64,000 bases of DNA from positions 955,001 to 1,019,000 of the forward strand of contig CAJNDS010002479.1 in assembly GCA_905221605.1 (NCBI GenBank). Reading direction: 5' to 3'. Origin of the DNA: Symbiodinium natans. Lineage: Eukaryota; Sar; Dinophyceae; Suessiales; Symbiodiniaceae. Under the pieces are notes generated by a model. The model ran no database searches, was not told the origin of the DNA, and saw only the letters and a program-made list of their open reading frames with translations. Below, in pieces: positions 1 to 12,200 of this stretch (the stretch's first letter is position 1; every line of letters begins with the position of its first letter). Position numbers and translations under genes: made by a program.

Positions 1-668
1 CCCAGGGAAACTTTCTGTTCTCGGTTTAGGGGTTTGGGATTAGGGTTTATAGGGCTTACAGGGGCTTAGGGTTTAGGGTTATAGGTGTGTAGCGGTTTAG
101 TGTTTAGGGTCTAGGGTCCAGCGGGGTTCCATGTTCTTAGTACTTGTTTATAGTACTTAGTTGTGCACAACTTTGGTGTATCAGACTCTCAAGACCTATT
201 TGAGCAAACAGTGGGGCCTTGAACGCAAAACCCTGCACCCTAAACCCTAAACCATGCCACCCTGAAGCCGCAACCCTAACCAAGGAACGAGCTCCTGCAC
301 CAGGCTTCACGGTCAGTGCAAGGTTTCAGGTTTTAGGGGTTTAGGGTTTAGGGTTTAAGGTTAGGGTTCAGGGTTTAGGGTTTAGGGTTTAAGGTTTAGG
401 GTTTAGGGTTTCGAGCCCTGTTAAAATACTGGGCGTTTATCGCTTCTAGGTCCTGGACGAAAACCGCCAGAACTACTGCTCGAGTAGCAGCACTCACTGG
501 CGTCAGAATTTGGGTATATCGGCTGGCTGTTCCTGAGCTTCCCGAAGCCCCAGCACTAAGATCCTAACCCCTGCGTTTAGGGTTTAGGGTTTAGGATAAC
601 TCCAGGGTTTCGGGTTTAGGGTTTAGGGTTTAGGGTTTCACCTCAAGCTTTGGGCAACCCCTCGCGAG
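1..668. other. Gene A intron or upstream sequence
   Basis: Degenerate TTTAGGG blocks at 30-120, 335-410 and 575-635, separated by short unique stretches. The piece at 415-575 is non-repetitive, but no exon could be supported in it. Confidence 0.5.
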
Positions 669-758
669 GTGCAGGACGTGACGCCTTCCGGAGCCGCCTT
701 CGCCGCACGCCGCCGCGATGGCCGCGTGGTGTCTTGGGGCTGCGTGCAGAGCGGGGGC
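669..758 (+). CDS. Gene A exon: RCC1-like unit, first in window
   Basis: Phase 0 reading gives VQDVTPSGAAFAARRRDG followed by RVVSWGCVQSGG, a clear RCC1-like unit (AFAA..DG.VVSWG). Acceptor is cgcgAG/G, donor is GGC/GTGCTT. The third-position GC bias is much stronger than in the nested gene N. A TTTAGGG array starts 13 bp after the exon. Confidence 0.7.
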
Positions 759-3226
759 GTGCTTCGTCTGGGTTTAGGGTTTAGGGTTTAGGGTTTAGGG
801 TTTAGGGTTTAGGGTTTCGGGTTTCGGGTTGAAGGATGTGATAGGGTTGAAGGATGTTTCTGGGTTTGGGGTTTAGGGTTTTAGGGTTTTAGGGTTTTAG
901 GGTTTTAGGGTTTTAGGGTTTTAGGGTTTTAGGGTTTTTGGGTTTTTGGGTTTTTGGGTTTTTGGGTTTAGGGTTTTAGGGTTCGGGGCTTAATAGCCCT
1001 GAACTCTCAACCCTAAACACCTAAGGGGTCTTGGGCTTTGGGGCTTAGGCTGGCATTTAGTGTTTCGGGATGTCGGGTCTGGGGTAACAGTTCAAAGTTT
1101 GCTTTTGCAACTTTGATGCGTGCTAAGGGATACTTGAAGGTTCATGGGTACTTGTAACCTTCAAGTGCACTCTGGGTTTAGGGTTTAGGGTTTAGGGTTT
1201 AGGGTGGGCGTGAAAGTAAAGCAATGCCCCTCTATAATCTGCATGGGGATCCGAGGCCGTTATCCCTTTAGGGGCTGTAATATTATCTACCCTGAAAATA
1301 CCCATTCTGATTAAATTGACCCCTCTCTCTCTCTCCCCCTCTCTCTCCCTCTCTCTCTGCCTCTCTCTCTTTCTCTCTCTCTCTATCTCTCTCTCTCTCT
1401 CTGTATCTCTCTCACTCTCTCTCTCTATAGGGTTGAACATAAGTTGGGTCCCTTTTTGGAGTCCTACTACTAGGACGTCCGCAACATCACCCTTATACTC
1501 CTTTCTCTTGCGCCAGGAGCCCTCAGAATCCCATTAAACGAAAAGACTTCGGTGTTGGTTAGCCTAGAAGATGAAGTAGGGTTTAGGGTTTAAGGTTTAG
1601 GGTTTAGGGTTTAGGGAGATGAAGGCCCCTTTATGGCAAAATCCCTGTTCAATTAAGGAGTCTTATTCTCACAAGGACGGATGTAGGGTTTAGGGTACTA
1701 TCACAGGGGACCCATCACAGGAGTCATCACAGGAGGGCCCAAACCCTAAACCCGAAACCCCTAAACCCTAAACCCTAAACCCCTAAACCCCTAAACCCCT
1801 AAACCCTAAACCCTAAACCCTAAACCCTAGACCCTAGACCCTAGACCCTAAACCCCCACCCCTGGCCAGTGCCTCACGTTTGTCCTGAACCCAAAGGCCG
1901 ATCAAGCCCTCTAGACCCTGCACTGGAAGTCCTGGAAACCCTATTTTGTCTCATTAGGGTTTAGGGTTTAGGGTTTAGGGTTTAGGGTTTAGGGTTTAGG
2001 GTTTAGGGTTTAGGGTTTAGGGTTTAGGGTTTAGGGTTTAGGGTTTAGGGTTTAGGGTTTAGGGCAAACCTTACACCCTCAACTAAACCCCCACGCTCGA
2101 TCAGCCCTAAACCCAAAACCCACCCCTAAACCTCGCAGCTCAGGACAGTCGCGCAGTTCAGGTCCAGCTGACGCAGGTCGAGGACGCGCAAGTGGCTTGT
2201 GGGGTTAAGGGTTTTAGAGTTGGGGTTTAGGGTTTAGGGTTTAGGGTTTAGGGTTTAGGGTTTAGGGTTTAGGGTTTAGGGTTCAGGATTTAGGGTTTAG
2301 GGTTTAGGGTTTCGGGTTTCGGGTTTCACTCCACAACTCCCAAAGCCCCAACCCCCTTCACAACCCTGAAAAAACAACTTTCTTCGTAATCTGCAAACAC
2401 TGACAACCTAAACCCACAAACCCTAAACCCGAAATTCTCAAGCCCTTCATCCTGAAACCGTTAAACTCTAGAACCCCAAACAGAGGTAGGTTTGAACACA
2501 ATCTTTATTTTCCCCTAATCCCCCCCAAGGTAATCCTGATAAAGCGATGAAGGTTTGATGTTTTTTTGGGGCCCCCAAGCCTACCCCAGTGAAGTCTTCA
2601 ACTCCATGACCCGGAAGCCGTAAAACCTAAGCCCTCTAGGCTCGTCAACTTGAATCCCTGAAGCCCTGAACCCTACCCAGAGACTCCAAAACCCCTTAAT
2701 TAAGGAATATACCTTAAATCATATTAGGGTTCCTGCTATAACTTAAGGTATATTCCTTAATTAAGGGTTTTTGGAGTCTCTGGGTAGGCCCAAACGAGGT
2801 CAGAGCTCTGAGGCTTGGGATGATGCCACAAAAGCGTCCGGGGAGTTGGCGTCAGGGTTCAGGGGTGAGGGCTTATAGACCCTAATAAGCCTTACACCCT
2901 ATGCCCTGCTAAACCCTAAACTCCTAAACTGAAAGCGTTTCAGCCCTGAACGGTTGAGAGCCCAGCATTTTGCCAGAGACAGCTCCTCACTCGCGGGCGG
3001 CGGCTCCTTCATTCACAACTCAACCCTAGACGCTAAAAACCCAAAGCCAGGGCCCACAAACCTCCTAATTCTCCTAATTACATGTCCAGGTTATTTCTCT
3101 ATCTATCTATATATATATATTTTTTTTTGGATAGTTTTGTTGTAAATTAGGGTCCCTTTCTTGGCAAAAAGGCGAACTATCCATCCATGTATATACATAT
3201 ATATATATACATATATATATATATAC

Positions 3227-3257
<31 letters not shown>

Positions 3258-6200
3258 TGTATGTATGTTTGTTTGTTTGTTTGTTTGCTATGTACATACA
3301 TACATGCCTAATAGTTAATGCAGCTTCCTGTGCTTCACGAGAGGACAGGCAGGATCCGAACTACCCCAAACACCCCTTCAGTGTAAGTTTGGCCTAAACA
3401 ACCCTTAACCCTAAACCCTAGGCCTCAGCCCTAAGATTCCTCAAGATTGCAGGAGCTTGTTGCCAACGGGCCTCTCGGCAGAGAGAGACACAGAGAGAGA
3501 GAGAGAGAGAGGTCAGACACCGTCGCCGGCCCTTTTGATTAGGGTTTAGGGTTTGAGGCTTCACAGCTTTGGTCTTTAGAGGGGTTGAGGGTTTAGGGTT
3601 TAGGGTTTAGGGTTTAGGGGCGCCTCTCAAGCACCATGCAAAAGCCTACCAACAATGACGGGAGAAAGGCAAGGTTCCGCTGGAAGCTTCGCGTCGCAGT
3701 CGAATAATTCTGAGCGTTCCGGCCAGACGGTTGCCGTAAGGTCCCTGAACCCTAAACCCGAAACCCTAAACCCTAAACCCCAAACCCTAAGAGGTTTTGG
3801 GAGATTTCGGGCTCCAGAGTCTGATTGTAGAAACTTTAGCACCCAGAAACCTCCCAAGACCATTCACCAGCAGTCGCAGGGCTGCGTTTAGGGTTGAGGG
3901 TTTAAGGTTGAGGGTTTAGGGTTTAGGGTTTAGGGTTTAGGGTTTAGGGTTTAGGGCTTGGTAGGTGTAGGGTCTTAATGGATGTTAAAGGGTTTACGGA
4001 GGTTCAGGGATTAGGAACGTTTAGGGTTTTGAGCAGCGTATGCCCCTGCCACGATCGAGTCTTGCTTAGCTTCCATTTTGGTAGAGCCTTCGCCGCTGAC
4101 GTCCACATCCTTTCCGGGAGGCGTCCCTCAGCACTTCGCTGGTCTTCGATGCCCGCATGCTTCCGGTTCGAGGTCTCGCTGCTTAGTGGGAAGAGTGCGA
4201 CCATCGAAGTGGATCCTTCGATCTCCCTGGATGTGCTGCGGCAGCATGCGCAGGCGGCCTTGCAAGAGCAAGGTCGATATTGCCTGCTGGGCACTGACGG
4301 AAACGTCTTGTTCGGATCCGATACCTTGGAAGCGGCTGGCTTGCGCACGGGCCAAAACCTCACCCTGTGGAGGGCACCAACCAAAATAGTTGCCTGCAGG
4401 CACATCTACCCCTTCGCAGCATTTGCTGCTATTCGGGGCGACTTGAGCGTCGTCACTTGGGGTCGTGAGATCCGTGGGCGTGACATGGACAGCAGCAAAG
4501 TGCAGGAGCAGTTGAAGAACGTTCGAGACATCCAGCATTCTGGCCACGCATTTGCCGCCATTCTTGCTGATGGCTCTGTAGTGACCTGGGGTGCCGGTGA
4601 TGGCGCCAATGGCCAGGAATTTTTCTGCAGTGGTGACAGCACAGGAGTTCAAGAGCAACTGAGAGATGTACAACGAATTCAGTCGTGCACCGACGCGTTT
4701 GCTGCCATTCGGTCTGATGGCTCTGTGGTGACATGGGGCACTGGTATATCTGGTGGTGACAGCAGCCAGGTCCAAGGACAGTTGAGCAATGTAGCTCACA
4801 TTCAGTCTTCCGAATATGCTTTTGCTGCAATTCTTGCTGATGGCTCGGTGGTGACCTGGGGTGATCCTTGGTATGGTGGCGACAGCAGTGCTGTCCAAGG
4901 ACAGTTGAGGAATGTACAGTGGATACAATCGTCCCACTCTGCCTTTGCAGCGATTCTTGCTGACAGCTCGGTGGTGACTTGGGGCGACATTGCCTGTGGT
5001 GGCGACAGCAGTGGTGTGCAAGAACAGCTTAGGGACGTTCGTGAAATCCAGTCCTCCGGAAGCGCGTTTGCTGCTATTCGGGCTGACGGTTGTGTGGTGA
5101 CCTGGGGAAATCACACCACGGGCGGTGACAGCGGTGCTGTCCAGGCACAGCTGAAGAATGTACGACAAATCCAGTCGTCCGAATCTGCCTTTGCTGCCAT
5201 ACTCGCCGACGGCTCGGTGGTGACTTGGGGCGATCCTCAGTATGGTGGCGACAGCAGTGCTGTCCAAGAACAGTTGAAGAAGGTACAAGGAATCCAGGCG
5301 TCCAACTCCGCCTTTGCAGCAATTCTTGCTGACGGCTCGGTGGTGACGTGGGGTAGTCCTCGGCATGGTGGGGACAGTAGTTCTGTCCAAGGACAACTGC
5401 GCGATGTACAACAAATCCAAGCTTCCTTTGTGCACTGTTGTGGCTTGGGCCTGGGAGTCAGATGGCGAATGCAGCACCACCCAGAAGTTGAAAGGTGTAC
5501 AACACATCCAGTCTGCAAATGCTGCATTTGCTGCCGTTCTTGCTGATGGCTCTGTGGTGACTTGGGGTTCAAAATATAGCGGTGGTGACAGTGTGGCAGT
5601 GCAACAGGCACGGTCGAGTGCAGAAGTCCCGTAGCAGCAGTGCTTGGCATTGCGTCGTAGGGTCATCGTTCGGCTTGTCAACGACAGGGGAGGTGTGGCT
5701 GGATGCTTGCGAGGCAGCGTCCGAAACAGAGCGCCTTAATTGGGGGGGGGTGGGAAATCTACACCCCAAGCCTCCCTTACATCCCTAAGCCCTAAACCTT
5801 AATCGCCTAAAGCCTAATTAAACCCTAAACCCTAAACCCTAAACCCTAAACCCTAATCCCCTAATCTGCAAACCTTGAACCCTTAGTTGGTCATGGGCAG
5901 TTTTAGGTTTTGTAAGTAGCAGAATCCCGAAGCTCCCACGGTCCTAGAGCCCTGAAAGCCCTAACGCTGCTTAGGGTCTAGGGTTTAGGGTTCAGGGTTC
6001 AGGGTTTATAGGGTTTAGGGTTTAGGGTTTAGGGTTTAGGGTTTAGGGTTTAGGGTTTAGGGTTTAGAGTTTCGGGTTTAGGGTTTAGGGTTTAGGGTTC
6101 AGGTTTTAGGGCAGTCCTAGGCATGCTTTCGCGGCGCTGAAAGCAGATGGCACGGTGGTCTCCTGGGGGGCGCAGGCGGCAGGAGGAGGGTTTAGGGTCC

Positions 6201-9200
6201 TTAAAAGGGGTTATAGTACCCCCTATTGCGATCCCGATTCCGGACTGATAGTATAAGGGGGAACATCCCAAGGTTTGGGGTTCAGGCTTGGGTTTTGGGG
6301 CTTTTGGGGTTTTAGGGCTTGAATAAGGGTTGAGGGTTTAGGGCTTTTAGGGTTAGGGGCTGTGGGGCTGTAGGGGTTTAGGGCTGAGAGGTTTGTGAAA
6401 CCGCATAGGGGGAGGTTGTGGTAAGCCAATCACCACGCTTGTATATAATTACCGTATATGCCGAAGTAGTCCCGCCATAGCCGCTATGCAAACCCTACAG
6501 GGTTATATACGTGTGTACATAACAACAAAAAACATGTAATGGCCCCCGCTTTAGTCCCGAAGTTTGTGGGATCACAAGGTGACTCAAGCATCACTGTTAG
6601 TCGAGGCCTCAGTTTGAACCCCTAAGCCCTAGGCCCGAAACATATAAACCTTAAACTTAAACCGATGTGATTTGACTGTACTATTGTGGCGCGCCCCATG
6701 CTGTTCTAGTTAAAGTCTCAATGCCAGGAGTTGCGTGTGTGAGGGTATTAAGGGTTTTTCGGAGTTCTACAAGATCGGCAATGTGCTATGTCTGCGGTGT
6801 TAGCTGAAGGAGACTGCAGCAGCGTGCGCAGCCAGCTCTACTCCGTGCAGAATCTCAGCTCCACCAGACTTTAAAGGGCACAGTCGTCTCCGGGTTTAGT
6901 GTTTGAAAGGGCCTTTTGCGACTTACGGATTTGTCGGATTGTATTTGAAAGGTTTAGGTTGGGATGTTCTTCACCTGCCAAAACAGAGGTAATTCCTACT
7001 CAACTGCAGAGTCTGCAAGACCCTGCCGGGGACCCCCAGTTGACGCTGATGCCCGCATGCCTTAGATAAACATGTAGGTAAACAGGTTGAGTTTCAAGCA
7101 AACTTTAAACTCAGCATGAATAGCTGATCCCGATGCCTTACGGGTCCTTTCCTGATTCCTGTGCGAAAACTCAACGTGTAGCTTAGCTATATTCCAAGTC
7201 CCTGTACAAGTAGCCCTTTCAACACAACAAGGTTGGGATGTTCTCCCTTATACTAACAGCCCTTAATATGGAATATGGTACGGGTTACTATAATCCCTAG
7301 TAAGGACCCTATACGGCTCAGGGTTCAAACCTTAAAAGGGTTTAAAACCCTAAAGATCCCTCAACCCGAAACCCTCAACCCTAAACCCCCCAAAACCCCT
7401 ACTAAACCCCCTAAATCCCTAAACCCTAAACCCTAAACCCTAAACCCTAAACCCTAAACCCTAAACCCTAAACCCTAAACCCTAAACCCTAAACCCTAAA
7501 CCCTAAACCCTAAACCCTAACTAGGCAGATCTGCCCATCCCATCGGGCTTTTGCTGCAGTGCGCAGCGATGGCGCGATTGTGACCTGGGGAGCAGCATGG
7601 CCGCCAATCGGGGTCAAGGGATGAAGGATGTGGCTTTGGGGTTTAGGGTTTATAGGGTTTAGGGTTTACAGGGTATAGGGTTTATACAGGGTTTAAGTTT
7701 AAGGTTTAGGGTTCACGGATTAGGGTTTATAGGGGTTAAGTTTAGGGTTTAGGGTTTACGGGGTTAGTTATGGGGATTAGGGTTTCGGGTTTAGGGGGCC
7801 TCAGGGCAGTGGCAACAGTGTATGTGTGTGTGGGTAGGTGGGTAGGTGGGTAGGTGGGTAGGTGGGTGGGTGGGTGGGTGGGTGGGTGGGCAGGTGGGTG
7901 GGTGGGTGTGTGGGTGTGTGTGTGTGGTTTCCAGTCCGCCATGCCCCGAAACACCATGGTTGTCACGTGACGCCCCCGTGACATGCTTCAAATCTAAATC
8001 TGGTGTTTAGTGTTTAGGGGTTAGGGTTTAGGGTTTGGGGGTTCGGGTTTAGGGTTTAGGGGTTAGGGTTTAGGTTTAGGGTTTAGGGTTTGCAGCCTAG
8101 CCGCTGCTTTCCGCATGCACCTCACTCCAACCCCATTAACTTCAACTCCACTTCGCCCCTAGCCCCTTAAAGCCCTAAACCTTCAAACCCCTTGAAACCC
8201 CCTTGAAACCTCAATAAAACCCAAGCCCTTGCAAGCCCGAAGTCCTTTAAGACCCTCAAAACCCTTCAGAACACGTTTGAAAGCCAGACCCTAAACCCTA
8301 AACCCTAGGCCCTAAGCCCTAGACCCAAGACCCTAGACCCTAGACCCTAAACCCCAAACCCTATAAACCCTAAACTCTAAAGTTCGGCCACGTACTTCCA
8401 GGATCCGGAACACGGTGGCGCCGGCAGCATGAGCTGCGACAGAGCGGGTGCAGAAAACGACCCGGGGCTTCCCTTGACGTCCGAACCCCAAAGCTGTTTG
8501 TTTGGCGGTTAGAGTTTAGGGCTTAGGGTTTAAGTTTTCGGGTTTAGGGTTCAGTGGTTTAGGGTTTAGGGTTTAGGGTTTATGGTGAATCGATGTTTAG
8601 GGGAGCCTAAGGATTGTATGAGGGGGGTTCAGATCATCCTCTAAGTACTCCTTCTTTCAATCAGGATCCGAGCGACTTCCTATGGTTTGAGGTACCTGAA
8701 CCTTAGACCTTAAGCCCTACACCTCCAACCCTAAACTCGAATCCCCAAAGCCTGAGTTCTTCGAAGCACGACGCAGAGGTTGTTTGTTTGTTTTTTTCTC
8801 TCCGGCTGGCAGCAGTTCCTAGAGTCCTCCCCCCGCCCCCACCCACCCGGTTTAGGGTTTAGGGTTTAGGGTTTAGAGTTTAGGGTTCCTGGGTTAGGGT
8901 CCCAAAATCCAAACATCACCCAAACTCTCGTCAAGTGGTAGGCCGTACTTGAAGGTTCATGGATAGTTATACGCAGGGTTGTAAGCTCCTTCATGAAGGT
9001 TCTCACATAGGCTACCTTGCTAATAGCCCTACGTAAAACCCATTTCCGTTGTTCTACTCAGGAAGTCCTCGGCACTTTTATAATTTATAAACCCGAACAC
9101 TACACAAACCATTACCCTACCTTGGACCCTCAACACAACACCAATCATCCTGACCTGGAGGGCGGCACAACATACATGGGTCGCACTACCTGAGCTTGTC

Positions 9201-12200
9201 GGACGACTTGGGCTTCGTTCGCCACCCAGATGTTCTGCTGGCTGGTTCTTAGTAGGGAACGAGGGGATGAGGTACCCTATATCCCCCTATATTGACCCAT
9301 TGCGGGATTATGTAGGGTACCTCATTCCCCCATTCCCTACTGTGGCCCAGGGGATCTGCCTTTGGGAAGCTGGCGCATTCATGTTTTTATTTGGGGTTCG
9401 GCTTTCCAGTTTCAGGCTACCCCTGGCTTTAAGCCCAAAACCCCCTACATTTCCACAACTCTGTTACTTTTTATCTGATTACCCTAGAAGCCCTACACCC
9501 TCAACTCTAAGTTGCTTTCTAGCTGAGAGGGCTCTGGAAGCCCCCTAGTTCCCCCCCCCCCCCACCCCCCGAAATCCCTGACCCCCCCAAACCCTGGAGC
9601 CGAAATCGCAACCTCTGAGCCCGAAACCCCAAACCCCAAACCAGAACCCTAAACCCCTAGAGCCCAAGGCATAAGCCTTGTAAAGTGTAAAGCCGTAACC
9701 CCGAATCTCTAAACGGTCGTGGTTGTCTTGGAGGATCAGAGAACTGTTGGTTAAGCAGTTATTGTGACTAGCCCCAACCTTGTTCATTGTCTAAACAACG
9801 GGTTTCGAGTTTAGGGTTTAGGGTTTAGGGTTTAGGGTGGCTCTTGAAACCCCCAAGTCTCGAGCAAGCTCCAAAATCGGCCCACCTGCAAGGAACAGCT
9901 CCACTCAAGAAATCCTGGTCCTTTCATCCCTGCCCGCTCGTTTTTTCAGGGCTTTTGGCTGCTATTCTGAGTACATGGAGCCTAGAACCCCTCTGAATGG
10001 TCAACCCTATCCTAAACCCCCTAAACCCCAAGGCCTAAACCCTAAGTTATAAACCCTAAACCCGAAACCCTAAACCCTAGCGCTAAACCCCAAAACCCAG
10101 CTGCACACGACCTCAGTCACTCCACAAGCGCGGCGACGGTCCAGACCCCAGTCCGGCATCTTCGCCCCTGAACCGATTTCCTGGGGTTTAGGGTTTAGGG
10201 TTTAGGGTTTAGGGTTTAGGATTTAGGGTTTAGGGTTTGGGGGTTTACAGTTTTAGGGTGTTCCTTCCCATGAAGCTCTCAATTCCATGCGGGATTTGGA
10301 GATAACTGCGAGGAACGACGCTCAAGGATTTACGTTCAGAAAACTTGGTTTTCTCAGCGGTTTTCGACATGACTCTGCAAATTTCAATTGTATGGATCTA
10401 GGCATTGGTAGTCTTCTTGTCTGACGGTTCATTCACAACTTCACGTTTTTGTTGCAATGTTTGCCGGTGGGAGCAAGGTTTAGGGGGTCAGGGTTTCGCA
10501 GTTTACGGTTTAGGGTTTTAGGCTTTAGGGATTCGATTTTTCGGGCTTTAAGGGCCTGATTCGCTGCTTCGAGGGCCTCACAGATAGCACTACCAGACTC
10601 TCGTCGATTTTTTGGGGTTTAGGGATCTAGGGTTTTAGGGAATTAGGGTTTTAGGGTTAGGGTGCCAGGGGTTAGGGTTTCAGGGGTTTGGTTTTAGGGT
10701 TTTAGGGTTTGGGGTTTTCAGGGTTAAGGGTTGACTTGGTATGCCCGTGGTGACGAATCCAAGGTCCACAAAGAATAATTTTGTTCGTACCCTTTTCCCT
10801 TTATGTTGGTTCAAGGTCCCCTTGTACAGTAACCAACCCCAAAAAGGGTGCCCTGATTATAATGTGGTTTCTGGGTGGGTTCCACCGAACCCTAAACCCT
10901 AAACGCTAAACCCTGAACCCTGAACCCTAAACCCTCGAGAATGGACTCGAACAGCACATGAGGTGAAAGTGCTGCTGGGAGCCACACGACCGTGGTGTCA
11001 ACAGGCTCCCACTGGTTGGGCCGGTGACAAGAGAGACCAACCTGAAACTTAGGGGTACTTGGAAATGGTTTTTAGTTTTTGGGCACCATAATTCCTAAGA
11101 AACAGCAAAAAATAATTTTTGCTAGGGTTCCAAGTTCAGTATAGGAAATGGCTCCTAGACTCTAAGCCCTAAACCCCAAACACCCTAACCCTAAACCTCA
11201 AAAACCCAAACCCTTGGGGGTTGAGGTTTTTTGGGTTTTCATCCATTACCACCCACCCCCCCCCCCCCCCCCCCCCCAAGTTCTTCCCGCACGAACCGTG
11301 AGTTCGCTATTGCAGGGTGTCGAGCAGGGACTTTGGGATTTAGGAGTTTGAGGTTTTAGTGCTTAGGGTTTAGGGAGAGTTTAGAGGTTTTTGGGGTTTT
11401 ATAAGGGCTTCGGATTCAGGAAATTGAGGCTTTAGGTGCGTTTATTTGGGACATTTCCGGGCTAACATTCTCGGATACCCAGCAGTGCTCGTCTCCCTTA
11501 TTTAGGTGTCCTGTTCCCGGAAGGTACACAATGTGCCGCAACACCCTTCGAGTCTCAGGTTTCTGGAGAGACAGGAATATACAATCCTCGGAGGTAGGGT
11601 TTAGGGTTTAGGGTTTCGGGTTTGGGGTTTAGGGTCTAGGGTCTAGGGTCTAGGGTTTAGGGTTTAGGGTTTAGGGTTTAGGGTTTTCGTTTAGGGCAAC
11701 ATACTACATGAACCTGCAAGACCTCAATCCTAAACCCTAAAAGCCCCAAATGGACTGAAGCCACAACCCTCAAGCTCAAAAAAGGCCCCAGCAAAGCCCC
11801 TAAACCCAAAACCCTAAGAACCCCTAGCACGAACCTAAAGCGCCTCAAGTCTAAGATTCCTTTACAAGGCCCTTTTGAAAACCAGGGTTCAGGGTTTAGG
11901 GTTCAGGGTGTAGGGTTTAGGGTGCAGGGTTTAGGGTTTAGGGTTTAGGGTTTAGGGTTTAGGGTGTTTAGGGTTTAGGGTTTAGGGAACCCCGAAGAGC
12001 CTAAGGAGTCTACTTCCAATAGGCCCTAAGTACTCGAACCTCCAATCCTTCAAAACCACTCCGCCCTAAACCGTCAAAGCCCTAAACCCTAAGCCCCTAA
12101 GCCCTAAACAAACCCATAAAACTCCTAAAGTCTCCAAACCCTAAACCCTAAACCCTAAACCCTAAACCCTAAGCCTCAAAAACCCCGGAACCCTACGCCC

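Noticed and set aside
1192-1537. Arg/Glu and Leu/Ser repeat frames
   Set aside because: Translation of the (CT)n microsatellite and a telomeric array.
3978-4148. Upstream extension of gene N from ATG 3978
   Set aside because: Translates telomere-like sequence (GLGTFRVL) and lacks family similarity; ATG 4149 fits the conserved start.
4128-5681. 517-codon open frame on the minus strand over gene N
   Set aside because: It is the antisense of the RCC1-like repeats; periodic composition follows the sense repeat and no domain is seen.
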